The position numbers and the translations under genes were made by a program. From an uncultured Alphaproteobacteria bacterium (GTDB taxonomy: Bacteria; Pseudomonadota; Alphaproteobacteria; RF32; CAG-239), in NCBI GenBank assembly GCA_944390275.1, contig CALXPL010000001.1:434001-498000 (forward strand): a stretch of 64,000 bases of DNA. The letters are read 5' to 3'. The notes under the pieces were generated by a model. The model saw only the letters and a program-made list of their open reading frames with translations, was not told the origin of the DNA and ran no database searches. The first letter of the stretch is position 1; the number at the start of each line of letters is the position of its first letter. Below, piece by piece: positions 8,145 through 17,370 of this stretch.

Positions 8145-8771
8145 ATGAAATTTGCAAAATTTATATTATGTTCTTTAGGAGCCGTTGTTTTTTCTTTATC
8201 GGCTTTTGCTCAGCAAGATAAACCACTTAATATTTTTTTACCGAAACCTCATACTGATGTTGGAAAGCCTTTTATGCAAGTTTTGCAGGAGCGAAAAACA
8301 ACACGTGAATTTGGTCCTCGTATTATTAATGAACAAACTATGGGGGAAATTTTATGGGCCGCTGTCGGAATTAACCGTCCTAACGGAAAAAGAACTATTC
8401 CAACCTCTCGTGATTCTCAAGATTTAGATGTTTATGTCTTGCAACAAGGCGGAGCTTATCGTTATAATCCTATAAATCATTCTTTAGAGCTTGTGAACCC
8501 TTCAATTTTGACTTATGCCGCGGCTAAACAAGAGTTTGTGAAACAGGCAGATGCTGTTTTGGTATATGTATCCAGTAATCCTGAACGTGAAGTTGGCGGT
8601 ATGCATGCCGGTTCGGCCTATCAGAATGTTGCTCTTTATGCGGCTAATGTTGGGATGAATAATGTTGTTTTGCGTATGATAGATATGGATACTTTGCACA
8701 AAGAATTACATTTACCCGATAATGAATATATCCTTGCCGCTCAGGCTTTAGGATGGCCGGTTAAAAAATAA
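8145..8771 (+). CDS. periplasmic nitroreductase-family protein (SagB-like)
   Basis: The ATG at 8145 is preferred over an upstream codon because GAGGAG precedes it and it gives a Sec signal peptide (residues 1-23, ending AFAQ). The mature part of about 185 residues is a nitroreductase-like FMN domain: QERKTTREF near the start, then the family's LLWAA-like EILWAAVGINRP, SDAVLVYV-like ADAVLVYVSS, and a Gly-rich AGSAYQNVALYAANVGM. Such proteins bind FMN and reduce or oxidise small substrates. Export is less usual for this fold and suggests Tat- or Sec-dependent cofactor loading outside. It follows the DUF1349 gene by 11 nt in the same operon. Confidence 0.8.
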   Translation: MKFAKFILCSLGAVVFSLSAFAQQDKPLNIFLPKPHTDVGKPFMQVLQERKTTREFGPRIINEQTMGEILWAAVGINRPNGKRTIPTSRDSQDLDVYVLQQGGAYRYNPINHSLELVNPSILTYAAAKQEFVKQADAVLVYVSSNPEREVGGMHAGSAYQNVALYAANVGMNNVVLRMIDMDTLHKELHLPDNEYILAAQALGWPVKK

Positions 8772-8836
8772 TCAGGCTTTTCTTGAAATTTATTGTTGCA
8801 AAAATAGAAATTATCTTATAGTTTAGCTTTTGTTTT

Positions 8837-8927
8837 GGATAGATGGCCGAGTGGTCGAAGGCGCACGATTGGAAATCGTGTGTACCCCTAAAGGGTACCG
8901 TGGGTTCGAATCCCACTCTATCCGCCA
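8837..8927 (+). tRNA. tRNA-Ser (anticodon GGA)
   Basis: The cloverleaf is complete: acceptor GGATAGA/TCTATCC, anticodon stem CACGA/TCGTG around loop TTGGAAA (anticodon GGA), a long variable arm built on TACCC/GGGTA typical of serine tRNAs, T-loop TTCGAAT, and an encoded CCA end. It reads UCC and UCU codons. Confidence 0.97.
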
Positions 8928-8957
8928 TTCTTTCTCAGGCGATTTTGTTTGGTTGTT

Positions 8958-9752
8958 ATGACTGTTTGGTTTTGCCTCTTTTCTTCCCTTTTTATTTTTG
9001 CTTTGGTTTGGGCTTTTATAATTGAGCCGAATTTACTTAAAGTTACACGTTATCAGATAAAACAGCCCTTACTTAAAGGAGTGAGAATTGTTTTTGCCAG
9101 CGATTTTCATTTGGCTCCATCTCACAAAAAACGTTTAATCAAAATAATTGATACCATTAACGCTCAAAGTCCCGATATTGTTTTGTTGGGTGGTGATTTT
9201 ATTAAAAATCGGACTTTCCAATCGTCGATGTCGTTAAATGATATGGCGAAGCAATTTGTCAGAATTCAGGCGAAATATGGGGTGTATGCCGTATTGGGGA
9301 ATCATGACTGGTATGTTGATGGTTACAAAATTATTGATGTATTTTCAAAAATTAATATCAAGGTTTTGTTAAATGAAAACATTAAGTTATCTCTTGGAAA
9401 TATAAAAATGATTTTGTCTGGAATTGAAGATATGTATAAACGCACTCCTGATTTAAAAAAAACTCTGCCTGAAACGAATTTACCGATAATTCTTTTAAGT
9501 CATGAGCCGGATGTTTTTTCTTATGTTTCTAAAAAAGTTTTTTTGACCTTGTCTGGACATATGCATGGCGGGCAGGTCCGTATTCCTTATTTGGGAGCTT
9601 TGATTGTTCCCTCTCCGATGGGACGTCGTTTTGCGCGAGGTTTGTTTGAGAAAAACGGAAATTATTTATTGGTATCTTCCGGTTTAGGAACAAGTCTTTT
9701 GTCGGTGCGTTTTAATGCTTGCCCTGAAATTGTGGTCGTCGATTTTATATAA
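8958..9752 (+). CDS. metallophosphoesterase, membrane-anchored (YkuE-like)
   Basis: The 264-aa product carries the metallophosphoesterase signature in order: DFHL near residue 50, GGDF near 78, GNHDW near 117, LLSHEPD near 178 and GHMHGGQ near 200. These residues bind two metal ions. An N-terminal hydrophobic segment (residues 2-22) may anchor it or export it; the layout matches the YkuE/COG1408 group. I chose ATG 8958 over the in-frame TTG at 8949; no clear Shine-Dalgarno precedes either. It begins 31 nt after tRNA-Ser and may be co-transcribed with it. The substrate is unknown. Confidence 0.85.
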   Translation: MTVWFCLFSSLFIFALVWAFIIEPNLLKVTRYQIKQPLLKGVRIVFASDFHLAPSHKKRLIKIIDTINAQSPDIVLLGGDFIKNRTFQSSMSLNDMAKQFVRIQAKYGVYAVLGNHDWYVDGYKIIDVFSKINIKVLLNENIKLSLGNIKMILSGIEDMYKRTPDLKKTLPETNLPIILLSHEPDVFSYVSKKVFLTLSGHMHGGQVRIPYLGALIVPSPMGRRFARGLFEKNGNYLLVSSGLGTSLLSVRFNACPEIVVVDFI

Positions 9753-9768
9753 TTTTTTATTTTGTCTA

Positions 9769-9797
9769 TTGATTTTAAAATTTTTTTCATGTATTAA
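9769..9797 (+). promoter_or_regulatory. promoter of the orphan gene at 9827
   Basis: TTGATT (9769-9774), a 17-nt spacer and TATTAA (9792-9797) predict a start near 9804 and a leader of only about 23 nt. Confidence 0.5.
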
Positions 9798-9826
9798 GAT
9801 TTTGTATTTTTAATTATTTTTATATT

Positions 9827-10174
9827 ATGACAACAGATTTAAAAAATGCTGTGGCTTCTCTAGGTATTAGCCTCAGTGTAACAGCCGATGAAATTCGTAG
9901 TCATTTTGGTCAAGATGCGGAATGCATACAAAAAGTAAACATGGAAACTTATAAGTTTCTCTCAGTATTGCTTGTTTCTTGTGAAGAAGCGGAACGACTT
10001 GGATTTTTTGAAAATAAGGCTGTTTTGATTCTTCTTAAAGAAGAGTTGGAAAACTTTATGCAAACCAATGATTTTGCTTCCGCCGAATTGTTTGTGAAGC
10101 ATGGAACAGACGGAAAATTCTTAAAGAGATTTGCTGATGGCAAAGCTCTTTTGGAAGAAATCCTCAAAGGTTAA
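9827..10174 (+). CDS. 115-aa soluble protein, unknown
   Basis: The frame is clean and bounded by a promoter and a strong terminator. The product is acidic, helical and lacks a signal peptide or membrane span. It begins MTTDLKNAVASLGISL. I recognise no family. The leader is pure A/T-rich with no purine-rich ribosome site (TTTTTAATTATTTTTATATT before the ATG). That feature is shared with the genes at 10310 and 54881. Confidence 0.7.
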   Translation: MTTDLKNAVASLGISLSVTADEIRSHFGQDAECIQKVNMETYKFLSVLLVSCEEAERLGFFENKAVLILLKEELENFMQTNDFASAELFVKHGTDGKFLKRFADGKALLEEILKG

Positions 10175-10180
10175 AATTGT

Positions 10181-10220
10181 GAGCCTTACAATCGTAATGA
10201 TTGTTAAGGCTCTTTTTTTT
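10181..10220 (+). terminator. intrinsic terminator
   Basis: The arms GAGCCTTA-CAATC and GATTG-TTAAGGCTC form a long stem with a short loop, followed by nine T residues. Confidence 0.9.
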
Positions 10221-10241
10221 TGAATTTTTTTAAATTATTGC

Positions 10242-10270
10242 TTGACGAAATTTCGAAAAAATGGTATTAG
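10242..10270 (+). promoter_or_regulatory. promoter of the orphan gene at 10310
   Basis: TTGACG (10242-10247), a 17-nt spacer and TATTAG (10265-10270) give a predicted start near 10277. The -10 hexamer is the same as in the promoter at 55237. Confidence 0.6.
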
Positions 10271-10309
10271 TCTTTCAATTCATTATATTATTAATTTAAA
10301 TTTTTTATT

Positions 10310-11029
10310 ATGATAGATTATAATCGTTTACCGGAGATTGCTGAACTTTCACCAGCTGAAATTGAAGCGAGAGCAAAAAGAAAAGGGTATCGCACCGCAA
10401 AAAAATCTTTTGCAGAAAAACGCGATGAAATTTTTGAAAATGCAGTTGAATTTATTCTGGAGAATAATTTGCAGAATGGGCAAATTATTCAGCTGCAAAA
10501 TCCGTCTGAAAAAGGTCTGTATTTTACCGTTTGCGGAAAAAATGTCTATGAGGATGTTTTGCTCCAAACGACAGGAGGCGACTTCCATTTTGTAGCTTCC
10601 TATTCGCAGGCAAAAAACAGTGGAATTTACCAAAGAAAAGCGACTCGGGTGCTTGAGTCGTATAGTTATTTGGTTTCCGGTTTGTCTTTGGTTCCTCTTT
10701 TAGGGAATCATGACTGGTTGACATTAAAACATGTGCAGTCAGCAATGAGCAAATTGGAAAAATTTTTTCACGTTACAGCCGTAAGTGATATTATTATGGC
10801 TGAATGTAAAATTAAAAATATTTTGCTGAAAGCTGCGCGAGTTCAAAAATTCTGCGATAAGAAAGGGCATGAAAAGTTTATCGTAGTTTCAATGAACTCC
10901 GGAAAAATTTGGATATTGAATCCGGAAGAACTCGAAATTATTGCTGATGTCAGCGAAAAAGTTACAATTATGACACAGTTTATCTGTATTCGTCAGATAA
11001 CACGAGGTGACTATATTGTGTTATCTTAA
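10310..11029 (+). CDS. 239-aa protein, unknown
   Basis: The gene is monocistronic, with its own promoter and terminator. The product has a basic, Arg/Lys-rich N-terminal 45 residues (EIEARAKRKGYRTAKKSFAE) and then a globular part with many aliphatic and aromatic residues, such as YSYLVSGLSLVPLLGNHDWLTL. GNHDW resembles a phosphoesterase motif, but the other motifs of that family are missing. No signal peptide is seen. The ATG has no Shine-Dalgarno sequence. The function is unknown. Confidence 0.7.
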   Translation: MIDYNRLPEIAELSPAEIEARAKRKGYRTAKKSFAEKRDEIFENAVEFILENNLQNGQIIQLQNPSEKGLYFTVCGKNVYEDVLLQTTGGDFHFVASYSQAKNSGIYQRKATRVLESYSYLVSGLSLVPLLGNHDWLTLKHVQSAMSKLEKFFHVTAVSDIIMAECKIKNILLKAARVQKFCDKKGHEKFIVVSMNSGKIWILNPEELEIIADVSEKVTIMTQFICIRQITRGDYIVLS

Positions 11030-11051
11030 TGACGATGCTTTAAAAAATAAA

Positions 11052-11077
11052 AAAGAGCGGATTTCCGCTCTTTTTTA
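11052..11077 (+). terminator. intrinsic terminator
   Basis: The stem AAGAGCGGA/TCCGCTCTT is followed by a T-run. Confidence 0.88.
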
Positions 11078-11238
11078 TTGTACTTTTTTATTTTTACTCT
11101 GCGTTTTTTTCTTATGATTCAAAAAAATCTTCTCTCTTGTGCTTTTTGTTATTGAAAAATTAAATATTATTGCTTAAGTTAGTTTTTGTATTAGTTGTTA
11201 TGCAATTAAGATAATAAAAAACCATATGGAGAAATAAT

Positions 11239-11700
11239 ATGAAAAAACTTTTAAGTTTGTTCTGTGCAATTGCATTTATGGCAGGATGTTCTGCTTTCGA
11301 TTCTAACGGCGGCTTATTTGGCGGCAGTGAATGCGAATCTCGTGAAGCTCGTGACTTCATGTCTAATGCTGAAGACAGAGTTTTCTTCGCTTTCGATAGC
11401 TCTGCTTTGTCAAATAACGCAATCGAAGTTTTACAAACTCAAGTTGATTGGTTGAAGAAAAATGAAAACGTCGATGTTATTGTTCAAGGTTACTGCGATG
11501 AAAGAGGTACAAGAGAATACAACTTGGCCTTGGGTGAACGTCGTGCTAATGCCGTAAAACAATACTTGATTTCTCAAGGTATTGCTGCTAGCCGCATTTC
11601 TACCATTTCTTATGGTAAAGAAAGACCGGCTGTTCTCGGTAGCAATGAAGCTGCTTGGGCTCAGAATCGTCGTGCAATCACAGTTGTTAAAGCTAACTAA
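11239..11700 (+). CDS. pal: peptidoglycan-associated lipoprotein
   Basis: The 153-aa product has a lipoprotein signal (MKKLLSLFCAIAFMAGC, Cys at 17) and an OmpA-like peptidoglycan-binding domain (about 48-153). FDSSALSNNA and GYCDERGTREYNLALGERRANAVK contain the residues that bind diaminopimelate. Pal links the outer membrane to peptidoglycan and works with Tol proteins in cell division. GGAGAAATAAT gives a good ribosome site. It stands before cpoB, as in other proteobacteria, but tolB is not directly upstream here. Confidence 0.95.
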   Translation: MKKLLSLFCAIAFMAGCSAFDSNGGLFGGSECESREARDFMSNAEDRVFFAFDSSALSNNAIEVLQTQVDWLKKNENVDVIVQGYCDERGTREYNLALGERRANAVKQYLISQGIAASRISTISYGKERPAVLGSNEAAWAQNRRAITVVKAN

Positions 11701-11725
11701 TTTAATAATTGCATGAGTTTCTTAA

Positions 11726-11756
11726 AGCACACTCTTTTTCAGAGTGTGCTTTTTTG
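11726..11756 (+). terminator. intrinsic terminator of pal
   Basis: AGCACACTCT and AGAGTGTGCT pair around TTTTC, followed by T residues. It partly separates pal from cpoB. Confidence 0.9.
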
Positions 11757-11874
11757 TTGTCAAACTGAGATTTTTTTCTGCACTTTGAGATGTAGATAGC
11801 TCCTATTTTCGTCTTGTGAAGATTAACCTTTTGTTTTATGCTAATCTAAATTTGAGTGTTTTATGAGGTTCGTT

Positions 11875-12759
11875 ATGTTAAATTGGAAGTTTTCTGTTCT
11901 TGCTCTGTCTTGTTTGGCTTTTACTTTGCCTGTTCAGGCTCAAAGTTTGCAATCTTTGAGTGATGATGTCGAAAATTTAAGAGAAGAATTGGAGATACTG
12001 CAAAGAAGACAATATCGTGAAAATTCTATGAATGATATACCAACGGCAACTTCATCCAGTGTTCAACAACGTTTGAGCCAAATGGAAGAGCAAATGCGCG
12101 ATTTAACAGGACGCTTGGATGAAGTAAATTATCAACTCAAGAAAATTGATGAGAGATTTCAAGTTATTAATAAAGATATCGATGTACGTTTTAAACTTTT
12201 AGAAGGAAAACCTGTAACTAATTCCGGTTTGGGAACGACTTCTCCTTCTGCAAAAAAATATGACGCTCCCGTTGCTAAAGGAGCTCCGAAATCTATATCC
12301 GGTGAAAGTGTTAAAGGTGAGGATTTAGCTCCACTTGTAAAACCTCAGAAAGAAAAAACACAACCAAAAACAGAAGATGTGAAAACGCTTTATCAGCAAG
12401 GTTTGGATAATTTTAATGCGGCTAAATATAATGAAGCTGAAAAACAATTTAATCTTGTGTTGAAAAATTATCCTAAAGATATTTTGGCCGGAAATGCTCA
12501 ATATTGGCTCGGTGAAGTTTATTATGCACGTGCTGAATATCCCCAAGCTGCCGTTGCTTTCGGTAAGGCTTATAAAAATTATAAAAATGGTAATAAAGGT
12601 GCAGACAGTATTTATAAATTGGGTATGACAATGCAAAAAATGAATAAAAATGCCGAAGCCTGTGCCGCTTATACCAGTCTTCCTACCGAATTTCCAAAAG
12701 CGGAAAAAACTTTAAGAGATAAGGCAGCCGCAGAAGCAAAAAAATTAAAATGTAAATAG
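11875..12759 (+). CDS. cpoB: cell division coordinator CpoB (YbgF)
   Basis: The periplasmic protein coordinates outer-membrane constriction with septal peptidoglycan synthesis through Tol-Pal. The start is placed at ATG 11875, 7 nt after TGAGG; the ATG at 11863 is an alternative. A signal peptide ends at PVQAQ. A coiled-coil region follows (about residues 25-90, with RLSQMEEQMRDLTGRLDEV), then a linker rich in Lys/Pro. Tetratricopeptide repeats make up the C-terminal 120 residues (LYQQGLDNFNAAKYNEAEKQF, NAQYWLGEVYYARAEYPQAA). The order pal, cpoB, tilS is a conserved alphaproteobacterial arrangement. Confidence 0.9.
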   Translation: MLNWKFSVLALSCLAFTLPVQAQSLQSLSDDVENLREELEILQRRQYRENSMNDIPTATSSSVQQRLSQMEEQMRDLTGRLDEVNYQLKKIDERFQVINKDIDVRFKLLEGKPVTNSGLGTTSPSAKKYDAPVAKGAPKSISGESVKGEDLAPLVKPQKEKTQPKTEDVKTLYQQGLDNFNAAKYNEAEKQFNLVLKNYPKDILAGNAQYWLGEVYYARAEYPQAAVAFGKAYKNYKNGNKGADSIYKLGMTMQKMNKNAEACAAYTSLPTEFPKAEKTLRDKAAAEAKKLKCK

Positions 12760-12764
12760 TTTTT

Positions 12765-13844
12765 ATGAAAACTTTTTTTGAAAAATATCCTCTTGAGGAA
12801 AATGTTATTGCCGCAGGTGTTTCCGGTGGTGCTGATTCTTTAGCTTTAGTTTTGCGCCTAAAAGAATGGGCTGACGAAAATGATAAAAAGGTTGTTGCCC
12901 TTACTGTTAATCATCACTTGCGTCCCGAATCGACTTCCGAGGCTCTCTATGTTGCTCAACTTATGAATAAGTTTGGAATAGAACATCATATTTTGTCTTG
13001 GGAAGGGGAGAAACCTCAAACCGGAATTGAAGAAGCTGCTCGTGAAGCTCGATATGCTTTGTTAAAATCTTGGTGTGATGAACACAAGGTCGGTGTGTTG
13101 GCAACGGGGCATCATCTTCGTGATCAAGCCGAAACTTTTTTGTTGCGCCTTATTCGCGGAAGCGGGGTATCCGGTCTGAGCGGAATTTTACCTGTCAGCT
13201 ATCGTTGGGGAATTAAAATTGTTCGTCCGCAGTTGTTTGATAAACCGGAATTTTTAAAAGATTATTTATCAGCTCGAAACATTGTTTGGGTGGAAGATGC
13301 TTCTAATCAGAATGAAGATTTTTTAAGAGTTAAAATTCGTCATTTTTTACCTCTCCTTTCTCAGAATATCGGCTTGTCTGAAGAAAGACTCGCCGCAACG
13401 GCGGCAATTATGGAAAGAACACGTTCTTTTTTGGAAGCAGAAGTTCAAAAGTTCCTTTCTCATTCCTGCAAATTATGGGCTAATTTGGCGTATTCTTTTT
13501 CTTTGAAACAATTTCTTCAACTTCATGAAGAAATGCAATATCAGGTTTTATCTTATTTGTTAAAAACGATTGGTAATAAATCTTATGTTCCTGAAGCATC
13601 AGAGGTTTTGCGTCTTTGTTCCGTAATGCATGAACTTTCATTTAAAGGGGCAACGTTATCTGGTTGCGAAATTATTTTCTTTCAGAATAAAATTTGGATT
13701 ATTCCCGAAAGGAAAAATTCCTTGAAAATTACAAAGAAAAATTGGGACGATTTTCTGGAAAAATTCCCTCTCTATCAAAAATACACTCTTCCTTATAAAC
13801 TTAGATGTATTTTATTTGCGGATTTCTTCATAAAACATTCTTGA
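12765..13844 (+). CDS. tilS: tRNA(Ile)-lysidine synthase
   Basis: TilS changes C34 of the CAU anticodon of a tRNA-Ile to lysidine, which lets it read AUA. The 359-aa product has the PP-loop motif SGGADS at residues 20-25 and the typical LTVNHHLRPES and GHHLRDQAETFLLRLIRGSG segments. This is the shorter type, with the N-terminal catalytic domain and a reduced C-terminal part. It starts 5 nt after cpoB with no clear ribosome site, suggesting coupling. Confidence 0.93.
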   Translation: MKTFFEKYPLEENVIAAGVSGGADSLALVLRLKEWADENDKKVVALTVNHHLRPESTSEALYVAQLMNKFGIEHHILSWEGEKPQTGIEEAAREARYALLKSWCDEHKVGVLATGHHLRDQAETFLLRLIRGSGVSGLSGILPVSYRWGIKIVRPQLFDKPEFLKDYLSARNIVWVEDASNQNEDFLRVKIRHFLPLLSQNIGLSEERLAATAAIMERTRSFLEAEVQKFLSHSCKLWANLAYSFSLKQFLQLHEEMQYQVLSYLLKTIGNKSYVPEASEVLRLCSVMHELSFKGATLSGCEIIFFQNKIWIIPERKNSLKITKKNWDDFLEKFPLYQKYTLPYKLRCILFADFFIKHS

Positions 13845-13868
13845 GTTTTCTTGACTTTCTTCCTATAT
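13840..13868 (+). promoter_or_regulatory. candidate heat-shock (RpoH-type) promoter of ftsH
   Basis: CTTGAG (13840-13845), overlapping the tilS stop codon, is followed after exactly 17 nt by CTATAT (13863-13868), giving a predicted start about 25 nt before the ftsH ATG. An RpoH-dependent promoter is expected for ftsH from E. coli. Confidence 0.5.
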
Positions 13869-13900
13869 TTAAAACGAAATAATTATTTTTGTAAGGAATC

Positions 13901-15769
13901 ATGATGCAACAGTCAAAATCTATTATGTTATGGGTCGTCGCTGCTTTATTGTTGTTCTTGTTTGCAGGCGGTATAAATGGCGGAAATCCTAAGAATCATG
14001 GCGAAACATTAGCCTTTTCCGATTTTATGAATTATGCGGAAGAAAAAAAGGTCAATGAAGTCTTAATTGAAGGTGCCGATATTACCGGTACTCTGTCTGA
14101 TGGGCGAAAATTTTATACTTATTCTCCTTATGATCCGACTATGGTTGATACTTTACGGAAGAATGGTGTTAAAGTTGAAGCTCGTCCTGAGGATACCTCT
14201 TCTTCGACTTTTTGGGGCGTGTTTGTTTCATGGTTTCCAATGATTCTTTTGGTCGGTGTCTGGATTTATTTTATGAAACAGGCAAATTCCGGAAATAATA
14301 AAGCCATGAGTTTTGGTAAATCAAGAGCTCGTCTTATTGAGAATAATAAAAAAGTTACTTTTGCCGATGTTGCCGGTTGCGACGAATCCAAACAAGAACT
14401 TGAAGAAGTTATTGATTTCTTAAAGGATCCTTCAAAATTTCAAAGACTCGGCGGTAAAATTCCGAAGGGTGTTCTTTTGGTTGGTCCTCCGGGAACCGGT
14501 AAAACTTTGTTGGCAAAAGCCGTTGCCGGTGAAGCCGATGTTCCTTTCTTTTCAATTTCAGGTTCTGATTTTGTAGAAATGTTTGTGGGTGTCGGGGCTT
14601 CTCGCGTGCGAGATATGTTTGCTCAAGCAAAAAAGAACTCTCCTTGCATTTTATTCATTGATGAAATTGATGCAGTTGGTCGTCATCGTGGTGCCGGCTT
14701 GGGAGGCGGAAATGATGAACGTGAACAAACCTTAAATCAGTTATTGGTTGAAATGGATGGTTTTGATGCTAATGAAAATGTAATTTTGATTGCCGCAACA
14801 AACCGTCCTGATGTCCTTGATCCGGCTTTGTTGCGTCCGGGACGCTTTGACAGACAAGTTACGGTTTCGAATCCTGATATAAAAGGACGTGAGGAAATCT
14901 TAAAAGTTCATGTTAAAAAAGTTCCTTTGGCAAAAGATGTTGATTTATCCGTCATTGCCCGCGGTACTCCCGGTTTTTCCGGTGCTGATTTGGCTAATCT
15001 TGTGAATGAAGCAGCTTTGTTAGCGGCTCGTAAGAATAAGCGCAAAGTTACTTCTTTGGATTTTGATGAAGCAAAAGATAAAGTATTGATGGGTAATGAG
15101 CGTAAGTCTATGGCTATGGATGAAAAAGAAAAAACTCTAACCGCTTATCATGAGGCTGGTCATGCTATTTGTGGTTTGTTTACCGAAGGCGCAGATCCTA
15201 TTCATAAAGCAACGATTATTCCGCGAGGAAGAGCTTTGGGTATGGTTCAATATCTTCCCGAAAAAGATCGTTATTCTTTTACCCGACAACAAATGCTTGC
15301 TCGCTTAACCGTAGCTATGGGGGGGCGTGCGGCGGAAGAATTGAAATTTGGTAATGAGCAAGTTACTTCCGGTGCCGCAGGCGATATTTCTATGGCTACA
15401 AATTTAGCTCGTTCTATGGTTACGGAATGGGGGATGAGTGATAGCTTAGGTCCTGTTCTTTATGCTGAAAATTCCGGAGAAGTTTTCTTGGGAAAATCAG
15501 TTACTCAAAATAAAAATATGAGTGAAGATACTGCTCGTTTGGTCGATGCCGAAATTAAACGCTTTGTTACCGAAGGACATCAAAAAGCTGTTGCTTTACT
15601 GAACGAGAAAAAAGAAGAATGGGAACGTTTGGCTCAGGCTTTGATGGAATATGAAACTTTAACCGGAGAGGATATACAGGCTGTTATCAAAGGTGAAAAA
15701 ATTGATATTCATAAAGAAGCTCCCGTTCCTGAGGAAAAACGAACTAAATCTTCTGTTCCTGAAGTCTAG
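13901..15769 (+). CDS. ftsH: ATP-dependent zinc metalloprotease FtsH
   Basis: The inner-membrane AAA+ protease degrades misfolded membrane proteins and regulators. The 622-aa product has two N-terminal membrane spans (about residues 9-24 and 106-127) flanking a periplasmic domain. The AAA module follows, with Walker A GPPGTGKT (194-201), Walker B LFIDEIDA and the SRH segment [19 protein letters not shown]. The zinc site HEAGH is at 417-421. The ATG pair at 13901/13904 follows AAGGA. It has its own promoter-like element and a strong terminator. Confidence 0.97.
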   Translation: MMQQSKSIMLWVVAALLLFLFAGGINGGNPKNHGETLAFSDFMNYAEEKKVNEVLIEGADITGTLSDGRKFYTYSPYDPTMVDTLRKNGVKVEARPEDTSSSTFWGVFVSWFPMILLVGVWIYFMKQANSGNNKAMSFGKSRARLIENNKKVTFADVAGCDESKQELEEVIDFLKDPSKFQRLGGKIPKGVLLVGPPGTGKTLLAKAVAGEADVPFFSISGSDFVEMFVGVGASRVRDMFAQAKKNSPCILFIDEIDAVGRHRGAGLGGGNDEREQTLNQLLVEMDGFDANENVILIAATNRPDVLDPALLRPGRFDRQVTVSNPDIKGREEILKVHVKKVPLAKDVDLSVIARGTPGFSGADLANLVNEAALLAARKNKRKVTSLDFDEAKDKVLMGNERKSMAMDEKEKTLTAYHEAGHAICGLFTEGADPIHKATIIPRGRALGMVQYLPEKDRYSFTRQQMLARLTVAMGGRAAEELKFGNEQVTSGAAGDISMATNLARSMVTEWGMSDSLGPVLYAENSGEVFLGKSVTQNKNMSEDTARLVDAEIKRFVTEGHQKAVALLNEKKEEWERLAQALMEYETLTGEDIQAVIKGEKIDIHKEAPVPEEKRTKSSVPEV

Positions 15770-15785
15770 TTTTGTTGTATCTTTG

Positions 15786-15820
15786 AAGCAGGCTGTTTTA
15801 CAAAAAAACAGCCTGCTTTT
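15786..15820 (+). terminator. intrinsic terminator of ftsH
   Basis: AGCAGGCTGTTTT and AAAACAGCCTGCT form a 13-bp stem followed by TTTTGTT. Confidence 0.9.
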
Positions 15821-15931
15821 GTTAATTACGAATGATAATTTTTCTTTTTGTTTATTGTTAAGGGTTGCCTTTTCTGTAATTTGTTTTACAATCAACTTTA
15901 TTATTTGTTATTTGAAATGTGGAGTATCTCA

Positions 15932-17281
15932 ATGGGAAATAAACTTTTTGGAACAGATGGTGTTCGTGGTGTTGCTAATCAATATCCTATGACTATTAAA
16001 TTTGCTATGAATTTAGCTCAAGCCTGTGCTCTTAGAATTTGTACCAACCGCAAAAAAGTGGCTATTGCCAAAGATACTCGTATTTCTTGTGATATGCTGG
16101 AGGCTGCTCTAACTGCCGGTTTTACAGCTCAAGGTGTCGATGTCCTACAAATCGGGGTGTTGCCGACTCCAGCTCTAACAACTGTTACAGAAAATTTGGG
16201 CGTTGATATGTCTGTCATGATTACTGCATCTCATAACCCATTTCATGATAATGGAATTAAACTTATTGATGCTCAAGGTAATAAATTTTCCGATGATGTT
16301 ACTGGAAAAATAGAAGAATTGATTATGCAAGGTGAATTTCCAACGAATCCTGATGCTATTGGAAAGGTTTTTCATAATTCCGAGGCTTTATCTTGTTATT
16401 TGGCTGTGGTTAAATCTATTTGTCAAGGCGAATCTCATCCTCTTAAAGGACTCAAAATAGTTGTTGATTGCGCTAACGGGGCGTTTTCAGACATTATGCC
16501 ACAAGTCTTTTTGGAACTTGGTGCTGGGGTTATTCGCTTGAGTGATGTTCCTGATGGATATAATATTAATCGCGATTGTGGTTCTCAACATATTGATAAT
16601 CTTTTAAAAACTGTCAAAGAATCTCATGCTGATATTGGAATTGCTTGCGATGGCGATGGGGATCGTATTATTGTTTGTGATGAACATGGTCAGAAGATTC
16701 CAACGGAGCAACTTATTGCCTTTTTGGCGCAATATATGAAAAATTCTGGTTTACTTAACGGACGACCTGTCGTTTCGACCATACTTTCTAATACGGGGTT
16801 GGATAGTTTTGTTGAAAGTTTGGGAGTTGCTTATTATGCAACGAAAGTTGGTGAACGTTATGTTATTGAAAAAATGAAAGAAGTCAATTCTCCTATTGGC
16901 GGTGAAGAATCCGGGCATGTCGTTTTAGGTGATTACTCAAAAACTGGTGATGCTCTTATGGTTTCTTTGTTCTTGTGTTTGGGTTTGGTTAAAAGCTCTA
17001 AGAAAATGTCTGAGTTATTCCCTGTTTTTCGTTCCGAGCCTTTTGTTTTTGAAAATATTCGTTTCAGCAGTAATGATGCTGTTCAAAATGCTATTAACTC
17101 TTCTGACGTTATTGGCATTGTTGAAAAAGCCAAAAAAGCTATTGAGGGGCAGGGTCGTGTGGTGTTTCGCGCTTCCGGCACAGAACCATTGGTGCGAATT
17201 TGGGTCGGTGGAAAGGATGAAAAACTCGTGAATGAACTTAGTGCTGAAATAATTGGTACTGTGTTACGTCTGAAAAATTAA
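15932..17281 (+). CDS. glmM: phosphoglucosamine mutase
   Basis: GlmM converts glucosamine 6-phosphate to glucosamine 1-phosphate on the way to UDP-GlcNAc. The start is set at ATG 15932, just after TGTGGAG, giving 449 aa, the normal length; an upstream in-frame codon at 15848 would add 28 unconserved residues. Motifs: MGNKLFGTDGVRG at the N terminus, the phosphoserine loop MITASHNPFHDNG (Ser near residue 100), the metal loop DGDGDR, GGEESGH for sugar binding and RASGTEPLVR for phosphate. It follows ftsH, as in many alphaproteobacteria. The next enzyme of the pathway is represented at 49845. Confidence 0.96.
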   Translation: MGNKLFGTDGVRGVANQYPMTIKFAMNLAQACALRICTNRKKVAIAKDTRISCDMLEAALTAGFTAQGVDVLQIGVLPTPALTTVTENLGVDMSVMITASHNPFHDNGIKLIDAQGNKFSDDVTGKIEELIMQGEFPTNPDAIGKVFHNSEALSCYLAVVKSICQGESHPLKGLKIVVDCANGAFSDIMPQVFLELGAGVIRLSDVPDGYNINRDCGSQHIDNLLKTVKESHADIGIACDGDGDRIIVCDEHGQKIPTEQLIAFLAQYMKNSGLLNGRPVVSTILSNTGLDSFVESLGVAYYATKVGERYVIEKMKEVNSPIGGEESGHVVLGDYSKTGDALMVSLFLCLGLVKSSKKMSELFPVFRSEPFVFENIRFSSNDAVQNAINSSDVIGIVEKAKKAIEGQGRVVFRASGTEPLVRIWVGGKDEKLVNELSAEIIGTVLRLKN

Positions 17282-17370
17282 ATTTTCTCGATTGTTTTGT
17301 TAATTTTTTGTTTACTTTGTTATTTTATGCTGTATCTTAGGTGGCATAACTTTTAACAATAGGGTTTTCC

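Noticed and set aside
10310..11029. Metallophosphoesterase because of GNHDW
   Set aside because: Only that motif is present; the DxH, GDx and GHxH motifs of the family are missing, unlike in the real one at 8958.
15848..15931. Longer GlmM start
   Set aside because: The extra residues are hydrophobic and unconserved; ATG 15932 gives the standard GlmM N terminus and has a ribosome site.
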